Below the pieces are notes generated by a model, which saw nothing but the letters and a program-made list of their open reading frames with translations, was not told the DNA's origin and did not search any database. Shown here in pieces: positions 27,735 through 37,000 of a stretch of DNA of 64,000 bases. The stretch lies in assembly GCF_001612805.1 (NCBI RefSeq), contig NZ_BDBD01000013.1, positions 1 to 64,000 on the forward strand, read 5' to 3'. Each line of letters begins with the position of its first letter. Positions within the stretch are counted from its first letter, which is position 1. Position numbers and translations under genes: made by a program. The DNA is from Nocardia coubleae NBRC 108252. Its GTDB lineage: Bacteria > Actinomycetota > Actinomycetes > Mycobacteriales > Mycobacteriaceae.

Positions 27735-27847
27735 GGGAGGGGAGGGGTCAGGAAGTGACCGGGGTCCGGCGCGCCGGTAAAACTACTCCCGGCAGAAGGG
27801 TGCCCCCGACCGGGAAATACCCTGTCGGGGGACATAATCGATCAGGA

Positions 27848-27876
27848 GCCCGCGTGCGCATCGAACGCACGCGGGC
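27848..27876 (-). terminator. hairpin downstream of duplicated gene A
   Basis: GCCCGCGTGCG (27848-27858) pairs with CGCACGCGGGC (27866-27876) over a seven-base loop. An equivalent hairpin follows copy B. The T-rich side faces the plus strand (CTTATT), so its direction is uncertain. Confidence 0.55.
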
Positions 27877-27954
27877 CTTATTGCACACCGGTGTGCTTCA
27901 CCTGATTCGCGGTGACTTCGTTGCGATTCCCGTCACCGGAATATCACCCTGAAA

Positions 27955-28602
27955 TCAGGGGCCGACCGTGATCGGCGCCGACGGATCGGTGGTGTTGTCC
28001 ACCTTGTACGTGGCGGTCACCGTGCCGCTGGTCGCGCTGGTCGGGCAGCCGAACCCACCGGTCACCTTGATCGGTGCAGGCGCATCGGACAGCGCCACCG
28101 TGGAGGGCGCCCCGTTGGTCCACGTACCTGCCACATCGGCCGGGGCGGTTGGCGCGACCACGGCGGTGCAGGCCGTGATGCCACTGGTCTTGATCACCAT
28201 GCCGCCGGTGGGGATCGCCAGGCTGCCGGTGATGGGCGAGCCGTTCTGGCCGGTGATCGCCCAATCTCCACTGGTGGTGATGGTGGCGCTGGTGCCGGGC
28301 AGACTCGTCGTGCAGTCGGCGAAGCTCGGCGCCGCGATCGGCACCGACACCGGCCCACTCGGATTGGTGTTGCCGGGCACGGCGGGCACCGTGCCGGTGG
28401 TACTTGAGGTGGTGCAGGTGACGGTGACACCGCCCGCAACGAATTTTACCGACCCGGAATTCGTCGCCGACACATTCGCGCCGGCGGGCGAAATGGTGGT
28501 GGAGCCGGCGGCGTTGGCCGGTCCGATGCCGAAAGTGACGGCAACTGCCGCACAACTCACGCTTGCCAAGGCGGCGCGTGTCCAGAATTTGTTTTCGATC
28601 AT
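27955..28602 (-). CDS. secreted protein of unknown function, tandem copy A
   Basis: The 215-residue precursor has a signal peptide (RAALASVSCAAVAVTFGIG, cleavage near ANA-AGS). The mature domain is rich in Ser, Thr, Gly and Ala and probably all-beta. Four mature Cys (in TVTCTTS, DCTTS, ACTAV and FGCP) could form two disulfides. The ATG at 28602 has AGGAG five bases upstream. Copy B, 1302 bases away, is the same length with about four in five residues identical by eye, so both are probably functional. I do not recognise the family. The sequence suggests a small exported envelope protein and nothing more specific. Confidence 0.75.
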   Translation of the reverse strand: MIENKFWTRAALASVSCAAVAVTFGIGPANAAGSTTISPAGANVSATNSGSVKFVAGGVTVTCTTSSTTGTVPAVPGNTNPSGPVSVPIAAPSFADCTTSLPGTSATITTSGDWAITGQNGSPITGSLAIPTGGMVIKTSGITACTAVVAPTAPADVAGTWTNGAPSTVALSDAPAPIKVTGGFGCPTSATSGTVTATYKVDNTTDPSAPITVGP

Positions 28603-28655
28603 GCGTACTCCTAGGTGAAGCCGACAAGCATTCGGAATGAAAGCTGTCAGGAGCA

Positions 28656-28661
28656 AGAGTA
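28656..28661 (-). promoter_or_regulatory. -10 hexamer TACTCT of copy A
   Basis: TACTCT on the minus strand lies about 54 bases before the start codon and is conserved at the same position upstream of copy B. Confidence 0.4.
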
Positions 28662-28766
28662 CGAATCCGCATTGTTCATGTCGTGTGTTTCGCGGCGACC
28701 ATTTTATTGGGAATCACTCGCCGTTCGGGACCCGAACGCGGCGCGTCTAGCTTAGAATGCCCAGCC

Positions 28767-28788
28767 GTTACCGCGCATAACAGTTACC
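28767..28788 (-). promoter_or_regulatory. candidate operator, GTTACC repeat (copy A)
   Basis: Two GTTACC half-sites lie 16 bases apart, with ATAAC before the second half-site. It sits 165 bases upstream of the start codon, and the matching site of copy B is at exactly the same distance. The family of regulator is unknown. Confidence 0.4.
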
Positions 28789-28802
28789 ACTGTTCTTACT
28801 AA

Positions 28803-29144
28803 CGTCTGCACAATTCACAGGTAATATGGGAACTATCTCTGTGCCAAGCCTCGGGCGCCGAATCCGAGCTACCGCTGACCTGCTGTAATAGTTATCAGGC
28901 ATCGTAAAGAAACGAACAGCAGAACAGTTGCAAATCGGTAGTTGCCGGTTCTAAACACAATAAATCGGTTGAACTCCACACCTCCGTCGTGAGAATTCGG
29001 CAGACGTGATCTCATCCGAATCGACTGTTTAGATCGGATATCCACAGCGGTGATGTCTGAGCGGATAACCGCCGAATCAGGGCCCGGACATGGCAAATCC
29101 GCGTACGAGAAACATTCTCGCCGCGGAATCTCTGAATATGGGGA
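28803..29144. other. non-coding spacer between duplicated units
   Basis: About 340 bases that are more AT-rich than the surroundings. I see no credible gene, no RNA gene and no mobile-element sequence. Short frames here lack ribosome binding sites and the codon bias of real genes in this window. Confidence 0.4.
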
Positions 29145-29172
29145 CCCGCATGCGCCATCGGACGCATGCGGG
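29145..29172 (-). terminator. hairpin downstream of duplicated gene B
   Basis: CCCGCATGCG (29145-29154) pairs with CGCATGCGGG (29163-29172), followed on the plus strand by CCTTTATTTATT. It corresponds to the hairpin of copy A. Confidence 0.55.
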
Positions 29173-29256
29173 CCTTTATTTATTGCACGCCGGCGTGCTT
29201 CACCTGATTCGCGGTGACTTCGTCGCGTTACCCGTCACCGGAATATCAACCCGTTA

Positions 29257-29904
29257 TCAGGGGCCGACGGTAATCGGCGTGGACGGGTCGGTGGTGTTGT
29301 TCACCTTGTAGGTGGCCGTCACCGTTCCGGTGGTCGAGCTGGTCGGGCAGCCGAATCCACCGGTCACCTTGATGGGCGCCGAGGCGTTGTTCAGCGACAC
29401 CGTCGACGGCGACCCGTTGGTCCACGAACCGGCCACATTCGCCGGTGCCGTGGGGGCGACAACGGCGGTGCAGGTGGCGAGACCGGAGGTCTTGATCACC
29501 GCGCCACCGGTGGGAATCACCAGACTGCCCGTGATGGGCGAGCCGTTCTGGCCGGTGATCGCCCAGCTGCCGCTGGTGGTGACGGTGGCGCTCACACCCC
29601 ACATGCTCGTGGTGCACCCGGTGATGCTCGGTGCCGCGATCGGAACCGTCACCGGCCCACTCGGGTTCGAGTTGTTCGGCGCGGCGGGTACCGCGCCGGT
29701 GGTGCTCGAGGTCGTGCAGGTCACCGTGACGCTGCCCGCCACGAACTTCACCGTCCCCGAATTGGTTGCCGACACATTCGCCCCGGCGGGCGAAACGGTG
29801 GTGGATCCGGCGGCGTGCGCCGGCCCTATTCCGAAGGCAATTGCGGCTGCCGCACAACTCACGGAAGCCAGGGCTGCACGCGTATAGAAATTGGTATGGC
29901 TCAT
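29257..29904 (-). CDS. secreted protein of unknown function, tandem copy B
   Basis: This 215-residue paralogue of copy A has the same signal peptide core (RAALASVSCAAAAIAFGIG, cleavage near AHA-AGS), the same four mature Cys and the same C-terminus (PITVGP). Differences are mainly conservative and cluster around residues 85-110 (CTTSMWGVSATV against CTTSLPGTSATI) and 155-170. It also starts at an ATG with AGGAG five bases upstream. It lies upstream of the first Emb gene on the opposite strand. A role at the cell surface is inferred only from the export signal. Confidence 0.75.
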   Translation of the reverse strand: MSHTNFYTRAALASVSCAAAAIAFGIGPAHAAGSTTVSPAGANVSATNSGTVKFVAGSVTVTCTTSSTTGAVPAAPNNSNPSGPVTVPIAAPSITGCTTSMWGVSATVTTSGSWAITGQNGSPITGSLVIPTGGAVIKTSGLATCTAVVAPTAPANVAGSWTNGSPSTVSLNNASAPIKVTGGFGCPTSSTTGTVTATYKVNNTTDPSTPITVGP

Positions 29905-29957
29905 GCGTACTCCTAGGTGAAGCCGACAGACTTTCGGGATGAAAGCTGTCACGTTCA

Positions 29958-29963
29958 AGAGTA
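29958..29963 (-). promoter_or_regulatory. -10 hexamer TACTCT of copy B
   Basis: Same hexamer and same distance from the start codon as copy A. Confidence 0.4.
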
Positions 29964-30068
29964 CGAATGGGAATTGTTTACAGCGCTCGATTCATCGCGA
30001 CGATTTCGTGCGGAAACTTTCGTGAAAAAGGTGCGTATGCGCCGATTCCGGCCTTAGAATGCACTGAC

Positions 30069-30090
30069 GTTACCGCGTGTAACAGTTACC
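30069..30090 (-). promoter_or_regulatory. candidate operator, GTTACC repeat (copy B)
   Basis: GTTAC, then CGCGT, then GTAAC forms an inverted repeat, and GTAAC-A-GTTAC forms a second, overlapping palindrome. The site is 165 bases before the start codon, exactly as in copy A. Confidence 0.45.
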
Positions 30091-30344
30091 GCACTTTTTA
30101 TCAACACCGAGAACCTGCGCTGGTATCATCGGATAACTCCTGTGCCTTCTTCGGTCACCTTCTGTCACTCCGAACGGACCTGGATCGATAGCCGATACGC
30201 ATCATGGCGAAACAAGCGGGGCCGGCGGGAGGATCACGGGCTCTACCAGGTTAAACCTAATGAAATGCTTGAACTTCACACTGGCAATCCGACGACTTCA
30301 CGGTCGCTGACTCGCGCGCACCAACGCTGAGTCAACCCAGCAGA
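30091..30344. other. intergenic region before the first emb gene
   Basis: About 250 bases without a supportable gene, part of the 454-base gap between copy B and emb. Beyond the duplicated upstream tract it shows no clear structure until the TACCAT hexamer at 30345. Confidence 0.4.
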
Positions 30345-30350
30345 TACCAT
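30345..30350 (+). promoter_or_regulatory. -10 hexamer TACCAT of the first emb gene
   Basis: TACCAT lies eight bases before the GTG at 30359, giving a leaderless arrangement and supporting that start. Confidence 0.5.
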
Positions 30351-30358
30351 GGCGAACC

Positions 30359-33300
30359 GTGCCAGACGCCGCAACAGCTGTTCTCTCCAAGCCGCCCGCA
30401 GAACCGGTGGCCTCCGCGAAGGACTTCCGCATCGCGCGATGGATCGCGCTGATCGCCGGACTCCTGGGAGCCGTGTTCGCGGTGGCGACGCCGTTCCTGC
30501 CGGTTACCCAGACCACCGCGCAGCTGAACTGGCCGCAGAACGGCAAGCTCGGCAATCTGCAAGCGCCCCTGATGTCGCAGGTGCCGATCGACCTGAACGC
30601 CACCATTCCGTGCGCCGCGGTCGACCGGTTGCCCGCCCAGGGCGGCATGCTGCTGGCCACCGCACCACCCCAGGGCGACGGCGCCGCGCTCGAGGCGCTG
30701 TTCGTTCGCGTCTCCGACACCGCCGTCGACGTGGTCGACCGCAACGCGGTGGTCGCCTCGGCGCCGCGTTCGGAGATGGGCGGCTGCTCGACCATCACCA
30801 TCGCCTCCGACCAGCACCGCACCCGCGCCTCGTTCGACGGCCTGACGACCGAGATCGAGCGGCCGATCCCCGGTCAGCCCGGCGCGACGGAGACGGTGCG
30901 CGTCCCGGTGGAAGGCGAGCTCGCCGGCGACCTGCGCCCACAGATCGTCGGCGTGTTCTCCGACCTGGAAGGCGAAGTACCCCAGGGCCTCTCGCTCACC
31001 TCGACCATCGACACCAGGTTCTCGTCGAGCCCGTCGGCGGTGAAGCTCATCGCGATCATCGCGGCCGTGCTGTGCACCCTGCTGGCACTCGGTGCGCTCG
31101 CCCAGCTCGACGGCAGCGACGGGCGTGGGCACCGCCGGTTCCTGCCGAAGAACTGGCTGAAACCGACCTGGGCCGACGGCGCGGTGATCGGCACGCTGCT
31201 CGTCTGGCATTTCGTCGGCGCCAACACCTCCGACGACGGCTACATCCTCTCGATGGTCCGGGTGGCGCCCGAAGCGGGCTACATGGCCAACTACTTCCGT
31301 TGGTACGGCGTGCCGGAGGCGCCGTTCGGCTGGTACTACTACGTCATCCAGGTGTTCGCCGAGATCTCCACGGCCAGCCCGTGGGTGCGTGTGCCGGCCC
31401 TGATCTGCGCGATCCTGTGCTGGATGGTCATCAGCCGCGAGGTGGTGCCCCGCCTCGGCAACGCGGTCAAGCGCAGCCAGGTGGCGCTGTGGACGGGTGG
31501 CCTGGTGTTCCTCGCCTTCTGGCTGCCCTTCGACAACGGCCTGCGCTCGGAGCCGATCGTCGCCCTCGGCGCGCTGCTCACCTGGGTCTCGATCGAACGT
31601 GCCATCGCCACCGGCCGGCTGCTGCCCGCCGGGATCGCGGTGCTCGTCGCCGCCTTCACGCTGGCCGCCGCCCCGACCGGTCTGATGTGTGTGGCCGCGC
31701 TGCTGGCCGGTATCCGGCCGCTGGTGCGGATCATCGTGCGCCGTCATCGCCAGTTCGGCACGGCCGCGCTGCTCGCGCCGATCGCCTCGGCGGGCCTGCT
31801 CGTGCTCACCGTGGTCTACAGCGACCAGACCTTCGCCGGTATCCAGGAGGCCAACCGGGTGCGCCAGGCCACCGGCCCGAACCTGGCCTGGTACGAGGAC
31901 TACCTGCGCTACTACTACATGTTCGTCGAGACCGTCGACGGCTCGCTGGCCCGCCGCTTCGCCTTCCTGGTGATGCTGCTGTGCCTGTTCACGACGCTGC
32001 TGGTGCTGCTGCGCCGCCGTCAGGTGCCCGGTATCGCGTCGGGTCCGACCTGGCGTTTGATGGCCGTGGTGTTCGGCACGATCTTCTTCATGATGTTCAA
32101 CCCGACGAAGTGGACCCATCACTTCGGCGCCTACGCGGGCATCGCCGGATCGCTGGCCGCGGTGACGGCCGTGGCCGTGTCGCAGAGCGCGTTGCGGTCA
32201 CGCAAGAACCGGGCCATTTTCCTCGCCGGACTGCTGTTCGTGCTCGCGCTGTCGTTCTCGGGCATCAACGGGTACTGGTACGTGTCCAGCTACGGCGTGC
32301 CGTGGTTCGACAAGACCATCTCGCTGCGCGGGGTGCACTCCAACACCGTGATGCTGATCCTGTTCGGCGTCGGATTGGCCCTGGTCGGCTGGTACGCACT
32401 GCGCGAGGACTATGTGAAACCGCAGCCCTCGGCGAAGACCAAGCGCGGCAGGCGGATTCGCAAGTTCGCCGCCATCCCGCTCACCGTCGTGGTCGGGCTG
32501 ATGGTCGCGTTCGAGGTGCTCTCGCTGGTGAAGGGCGCCACCCAGCAGTACCCGGCGTACTCGCTCGCCCGCTCCAACATCGACGCGCTCGGTGGCGAGA
32601 GCTGCGGCCTGGCCCGCGACGTGCTGGTGGAAGCCGACCCGAACAGCGGCAGGCTCGACCCGATCGTCGACCCGTCGCGTCCGCTTGTCGACCCCGCCGA
32701 CCCGCTGCGCGGCACGCTGGCCGAAGGGTTCAGCCCCAACGGCGTGCCGAGCGACCTGTCGGCCGACGCCGTCGAGGTGAAGCCGGGTACCGGCAACACC
32801 AGCAACCAGTCGGTCGGCGCCGCCTTCGCCGAAGGTGAGAGCGCGGGCACCGGCGGTGGTGAGGGCGCTCGTGGCGTCAACGGGTCGACCGTCGCACTGC
32901 CGTTCGGTCTCGATCCCGCCCAGACGCCGGTGCTCGGCTCCTACCAGGAGGGCATGCAGCAGCGCGCCCGCCTCGAGTCGTCCTGGTACGGGCTGCCCGC
33001 GCGCACCGAGGAGTCACCGCTGATCGTCATCAGCGCGGCCGGTCGCATCGCCTCCAAGGACGACACCGGCGCCGACAAGTACGGCCAGTCGCTGCTCGTG
33101 GAGTACGGCACGCGCAACCCCGACGGCAGCGTCACCCCGCTCGGCACCTACCAGCCGCGCGATATCGGTCCGGCGCCGTCGTGGCGCAACCTGCGGGTGC
33201 CGCTGGCCGAGCTGGCTCCCGAGGCGAACGCCGTGCGCATCCTGGCCAACGACCCGATCCTGATCGGTGACCAGTGGCTGGCGTTCACCCCGCCGCGTGT

Positions 33301-33691
33301 GCCCAAGCTGCAGAGCCTCGACAGCTTCATCGGCCGCACCCAGCCGGTGCTGCTCGACTGGGCCGTCGGCCTGCAGTTCCCGTGCCAGCGTCCGTTCTCG
33401 CACGAGAACGGCGTGGCCGAGGTGCCCAACTACCGCATCCTGCCCGACCGCCCGCTGGCCATCTCCTCGACCGACACCTGGCAGGCCCAGGAGTTCGGTG
33501 GCCCGCTCGGCTTCGCGCAGATGCTCGCCGCCCGGGTGACGATCCCCACGTATCTGAAGGACGACTGGGCCCGCGACTGGGGTTCGCTGGAACGCTACGA
33601 CCAGCACATCCAGGCCGAACCGGCCCAGCTGGAGACCGCGACGACCGGTCGCGACGGGTTCTGGAGCCCGGGACCGCTCCGGGTGTTCTGA
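30359..33691 (+). CDS. emb: Emb-family arabinosyltransferase (copy 1)
   Basis: Emb proteins are GT-C enzymes that extend arabinan from decaprenyl-phosphoryl-arabinose outside the membrane and are the target of ethambutol. The 1110-residue product has an N-terminal helix, a periplasmic jelly-roll-like domain (about 50-235), about 13 further helices, and a C-terminal carbohydrate-binding domain (about 745-1110). The catalytic pair is Asp292-Asp293 in NTSDDGYIL. The Met at the position of EmbB Met306 is present (Met299). I cannot assign it to EmbA, EmbB or EmbC by eye. It converges on a second emb gene, unlike the co-directional embCAB of mycobacteria. Confidence 0.93.
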   Translation: MPDAATAVLSKPPAEPVASAKDFRIARWIALIAGLLGAVFAVATPFLPVTQTTAQLNWPQNGKLGNLQAPLMSQVPIDLNATIPCAAVDRLPAQGGMLLATAPPQGDGAALEALFVRVSDTAVDVVDRNAVVASAPRSEMGGCSTITIASDQHRTRASFDGLTTEIERPIPGQPGATETVRVPVEGELAGDLRPQIVGVFSDLEGEVPQGLSLTSTIDTRFSSSPSAVKLIAIIAAVLCTLLALGALAQLDGSDGRGHRRFLPKNWLKPTWADGAVIGTLLVWHFVGANTSDDGYILSMVRVAPEAGYMANYFRWYGVPEAPFGWYYYVIQVFAEISTASPWVRVPALICAILCWMVISREVVPRLGNAVKRSQVALWTGGLVFLAFWLPFDNGLRSEPIVALGALLTWVSIERAIATGRLLPAGIAVLVAAFTLAAAPTGLMCVAALLAGIRPLVRIIVRRHRQFGTAALLAPIASAGLLVLTVVYSDQTFAGIQEANRVRQATGPNLAWYEDYLRYYYMFVETVDGSLARRFAFLVMLLCLFTTLLVLLRRRQVPGIASGPTWRLMAVVFGTIFFMMFNPTKWTHHFGAYAGIAGSLAAVTAVAVSQSALRSRKNRAIFLAGLLFVLALSFSGINGYWYVSSYGVPWFDKTISLRGVHSNTVMLILFGVGLALVGWYALREDYVKPQPSAKTKRGRRIRKFAAIPLTVVVGLMVAFEVLSLVKGATQQYPAYSLARSNIDALGGESCGLARDVLVEADPNSGRLDPIVDPSRPLVDPADPLRGTLAEGFSPNGVPSDLSADAVEVKPGTGNTSNQSVGAAFAEGESAGTGGGEGARGVNGSTVALPFGLDPAQTPVLGSYQEGMQQRARLESSWYGLPARTEESPLIVISAAGRIASKDDTGADKYGQSLLVEYGTRNPDGSVTPLGTYQPRDIGPAPSWRNLRVPLAELAPEANAVRILANDPILIGDQWLAFTPPRVPKLQSLDSFIGRTQPVLLDWAVGLQFPCQRPFSHENGVAEVPNYRILPDRPLAISSTDTWQAQEFGGPLGFAQMLAARVTIPTYLKDDWARDWGSLERYDQHIQAEPAQLETATTGRDGFWSPGPLRVF

Positions 33692-33704
33692 GGCGGGAAA
33701 GCGT

Positions 33705-33738
33705 GAAGGCGGGGACCACCATCGTGGTCCCCGCCTTC
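33705..33738 (+). terminator. terminator between the convergent genes
   Basis: A perfect 15-base stem (GAAGGCGGGGACCAC with its complement) and a four-base loop, followed by GGTTTG. It probably works in both directions. Confidence 0.85.
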
Positions 33739-33762
33739 GGTTTGTATGCCGTGTGTGGAAGG

Positions 33763-33924
33763 TCAGACGTTGAGCAAGCGACGGTTGAGGTCGCGGCGTA
33801 ATACCTCCTGGGAGGGCAGTCTTTCCAGCACCCGCATCACGGCAGGTCGTAGTTCCTTCTTCTCGTCGTCGCTGAGCAGGTCGACGAGATCCCGCAGGTC
33901 CATGTCATCGAAGGCTCCTGTCAT
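33763..33924 (-). CDS. 53-residue acidic helical protein between emb genes
   Basis: The short frame begins MTGAFDDMDLRDLVDLLSDD and continues with a charged, amphipathic helical segment ending NRRLLNV. It has no signal or membrane segment, so a cytosolic location is expected. The ATG at 33924 is favoured because TACCCT lies seven bases upstream, the leaderless arrangement common here; a longer frame to 33963 has no such support. The family is not recognised. It lies between the convergent emb genes, and nothing in its sequence ties it to arabinan synthesis. Confidence 0.55.
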   Translation of the reverse strand: MTGAFDDMDLRDLVDLLSDDEKKELRPAVMRVLERLPSQEVLRRDLNRRLLNV

Positions 33925-33931
33925 ACCCACC

Positions 33932-33937
33932 AGGGTA
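33932..33937 (-). promoter_or_regulatory. -10 hexamer TACCCT of the 53-residue gene
   Basis: TACCCT on the minus strand, seven bases before the ATG at 33924. Confidence 0.45.
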
Positions 33938-34076
33938 CGTGCCCAAACCTGAGAACGGGCCAAGTTGAGCGGCTCCTTAACGGGTCTTTCACCGAACCGA
34001 AATGTGCAGTGACACTAGGGTTTTCGTGAAACAGCAGCGCAACTGCCCGATCACTGCCCATGCGCTGCCCCAGTCT

Positions 34077-37000
34077 CTACCGCGCCCGGATGTCCGGCTC
34101 CTTCGCCCGTCCTGACTGGTCTACCACCCGCACCGTGATGTCGGCGGGCGGTGCCGGTTCGTACGGGGTGAACCGCTCCAGCGAGCCCCAGTCGCGACCG
34201 AGATCACGATCCAGATAGGTGGGCACAGTCTCGGCCTTCATCAGCAGACCTGTCCACCCGAGCGGGCCACCGCCGATGTCGTCCTGCCAGGCGTTGGCCG
34301 CGTCCGAACCCACCCGGTCGGGCAGGATCCGCCACTTCGGCGCCTCGGCGACACCGTCGTGGTGCTCGAACGGGCGCTGACACGGGAACGCCAGGCCGAC
34401 GTGCCAGTCCAGCAGCACCGGGTCGGTGTGCCCGACCACCGAGTCGAGGGAGGCCAGTTTCGGCAGGCGCGGCGGGGTCACCGCGAGCCACTGCTTCTGG
34501 GTGATGTCGTTGTCGGTGGCGACCAGGCGCACCGCGTTCACGCCCGCGGGCAGGCGGTCCAGCGGCACGCGCAGGTTGCGCCACGATGGCGACGGGCCGA
34601 TGTCGAGCGGCTGGATCGAGCCGGTGACCTGCACCGATCCGTCGTCGGCGCGGGTGCCGTACTCGACGATCAGGTCCTGGCCGTAGTGCACGACGCCGTC
34701 GTTGTCGACGTAGCGGATGCGGCCGGCCGCTGTGACGACCAGCGCCTGGTAGGCGGGATCGTCGCGCACGGCGTCGACATCGGCGCCGTACCACTGCGAG
34801 GTCAGCTTCGCCTGCTGCTGCACACCGTCCTGGTAGGAGCCGAGCACCGGCGTGCGGGCCGGGTCGAGGCCGAACGGCAGGGCGACGGTGCTGCCGTTGA
34901 TGCCCGCCTCGGTGCTCGTGCCGCCGCCGGTACCGGCGCCGGTGGTGTTGGTCGTCTTGTTGGCCGAGTCCTTGTCGACGGAGTTGGCCCCGCCGACCAC
35001 GGTCTCGTCGGCGTCGGCGGTGAGGTCGGCGGCCACCCCGTTCGGGGTGAAGGCCACCGATTCGGTGCTCAGCCCATCGGCGGGGGCGCCGGTGATCGGG
35101 GTGAGCAGGGAATCGGCCGTATTCGTCTCCACCAGTACGTCGTTGGCCAGGGCGCACGTATTGCCCTGCAGCGACTCGATATTCGACTTGGCGATCGAAT
35201 AGGCCGGGTACTGCGTGACCGCGCCCTTCAGCATCGACGCCACCTCGAACGCCACGAGCAGCGCGGCCGCGATCGTCAACGGCATGGTGGCGAAACGGTC
35301 GAAACGGGCTGGGCGCGAAGGCTTGCGGTACGGGTCGCGCAGGTGGAAGTAGAGGGCGACGAGCAGGGCGAGCACGCTGAGCCCGAGCAGTAACGTCGAC
35401 ACACCCTTGCCCGCGACCATCGGCGCCTTGTCCCAGAACGGCACACCGAAGCTGGACACATACCACCAACCGTTGGAGCCGGTGAAGGTGAGTGCGAGCA
35501 GAAACAGGACCGCCGCGGTGAACAAGGCGCGATTGCGTGGTGCACGAATGCCATTGGCGCCCACCGCGACCGCGGCAAGTGCGGCCAGCGAGCCCGCCAG
35601 GCCCGCGTACACACCGAAGTGGTGAGTCCACTTGGTCGGCGTCCACATCATCAGCAGCAGTGCACCGAAGACGATGCCGAGAATGCGCACCGACGGGCCC
35701 CGCGAGGTACCGGGGATGCGGCCCTTGCGCAACACCTGCAGGATGCACACCAGCAGGCACAGCAGCATCACCAGGACGCCGAAACGCCTGGCCAGCGACC
35801 CGTCGGGGGAGAGCATGAACAGCGAATCCCAGCGGGTGCGTTCATCGAACCACGCCGCGTTGGGGCCGACCAGGGTGCGCACGCGGGTGGCTTCCATGAC
35901 GGTCGCCAGGGTCTGATCGGCGAAGACGACGATCAGCACGAGGGTGCCTGCGGCTATGCCGGGGGCCAGGAGGGCGGCGTAGCGGAAGATCTTGGTGGCC
36001 AGAGAAAGTCGGTCGGATGCGTGAGCACCGTCGGCTGTGTTGCGAGCCTCGTGCTTGCCCTCGGTGGTCGTTGCCTCTGCCGTGGCTTGGTCGGTACGCG
36101 ACCTTCTCGCCTCTTCGGCAGCGTCGAGTCCGTCTCTGTCAGCGGCGATTTCGCGCGGACGCAGACCTTGGGCGCGCTTGATGATGATCTGCATGACCGG
36201 GCGCGTGCCTGCGATCAAAGCCGCGATGCAGATGAGTCCGGTCGGACCCGCTGCCAGGGAGAACGCGGCGATGAGGATCGCGAGGGCGGCGGGGAGCAGG
36301 CGGGCGGTGGCGATCGCGCGTTCGATGGCGCACCAGGTGAGCAGGGCACCGGCCGCGATGAGCGGTTCGGGGCGAAGACCGTTGTCGTAGGGGAGCCAGA
36401 AGGCGAGGAACACCAGGCCCGCCGTCCACAGCGCCACCTTGTCGCGCCGCACCCGGGCACCGAGGCGGGGCAGCACCTCCCGGCTGATCACCGCCCAGCA
36501 CAGCAGGCCCGCGGCGAGTGCGGGCAGCCGCATCCACGGGCTGGCGTCGGAGATCTTCGTCATCCAGGCCAGCAGCTCGTAGGACCATCCGAACGGCGCC
36601 TCGGGCACCCCGAACCAGCGGTAGTAGTTCGCCATGTAGCCCGACGGGCCGGAGGCGCGCGCCATGTTCAGGATGTAGCCGTCGTCGGAGGTGTTCGCGC
36701 CGATCACATGCCAGCCGAGCAGCGTCGCCACCACGACCACGTCGGTCGGCGTGATGCGCCACCAGTGCCGGGGCAGGAAGTGGCGGGCGCGGCGGCCGTC
36801 GGTGCGGTCGAGCAGGTGCAGGGCGACCAGCGCGGCGAGGGTGGCGAGCGCGGCCACGATCATCACGGCCAGTTTCAGCGGCGTCGGGGTGGAGGTGAAG
36901 CGGGAGTCGATATCGGCGTGGAACCGGGCGCCGGTGAGCTGGGTTTCGTCGAGATCGGTGTACACCCCGACGATCTGCGGCCGCTTGTCCACGGTGACGG

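Larger units (their letters stand above)
27848..30132. repeat. tandem duplication of a secreted-protein gene with its flanks
   Basis: Two similar units of about 1 kb (about 27848-28830 and 29150-30132) repeat at a constant offset of 1302 bases. The offset is the same for the gene ends, the start codons, the -10 hexamers, an upstream GTTACC motif and the CTTAGAATGC tract. The downstream hairpins fall at almost the same place. About 320 bases between the units are not repeated. Confidence 0.8.

Noticed and set aside
27968..28618. Plus-strand frames opposite both duplicated secreted proteins (also 29312-29887)
   Set aside because: They look conserved in both copies only because the coding strand is conserved; they lack ribosome binding sites, and the real proteins have good signal peptides.
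29000..29100. A possible tRNA or small RNA gene in the AT-rich spacer
   Set aside because: No cloverleaf arms, no CCA end and no promoter-terminator pair could be found.
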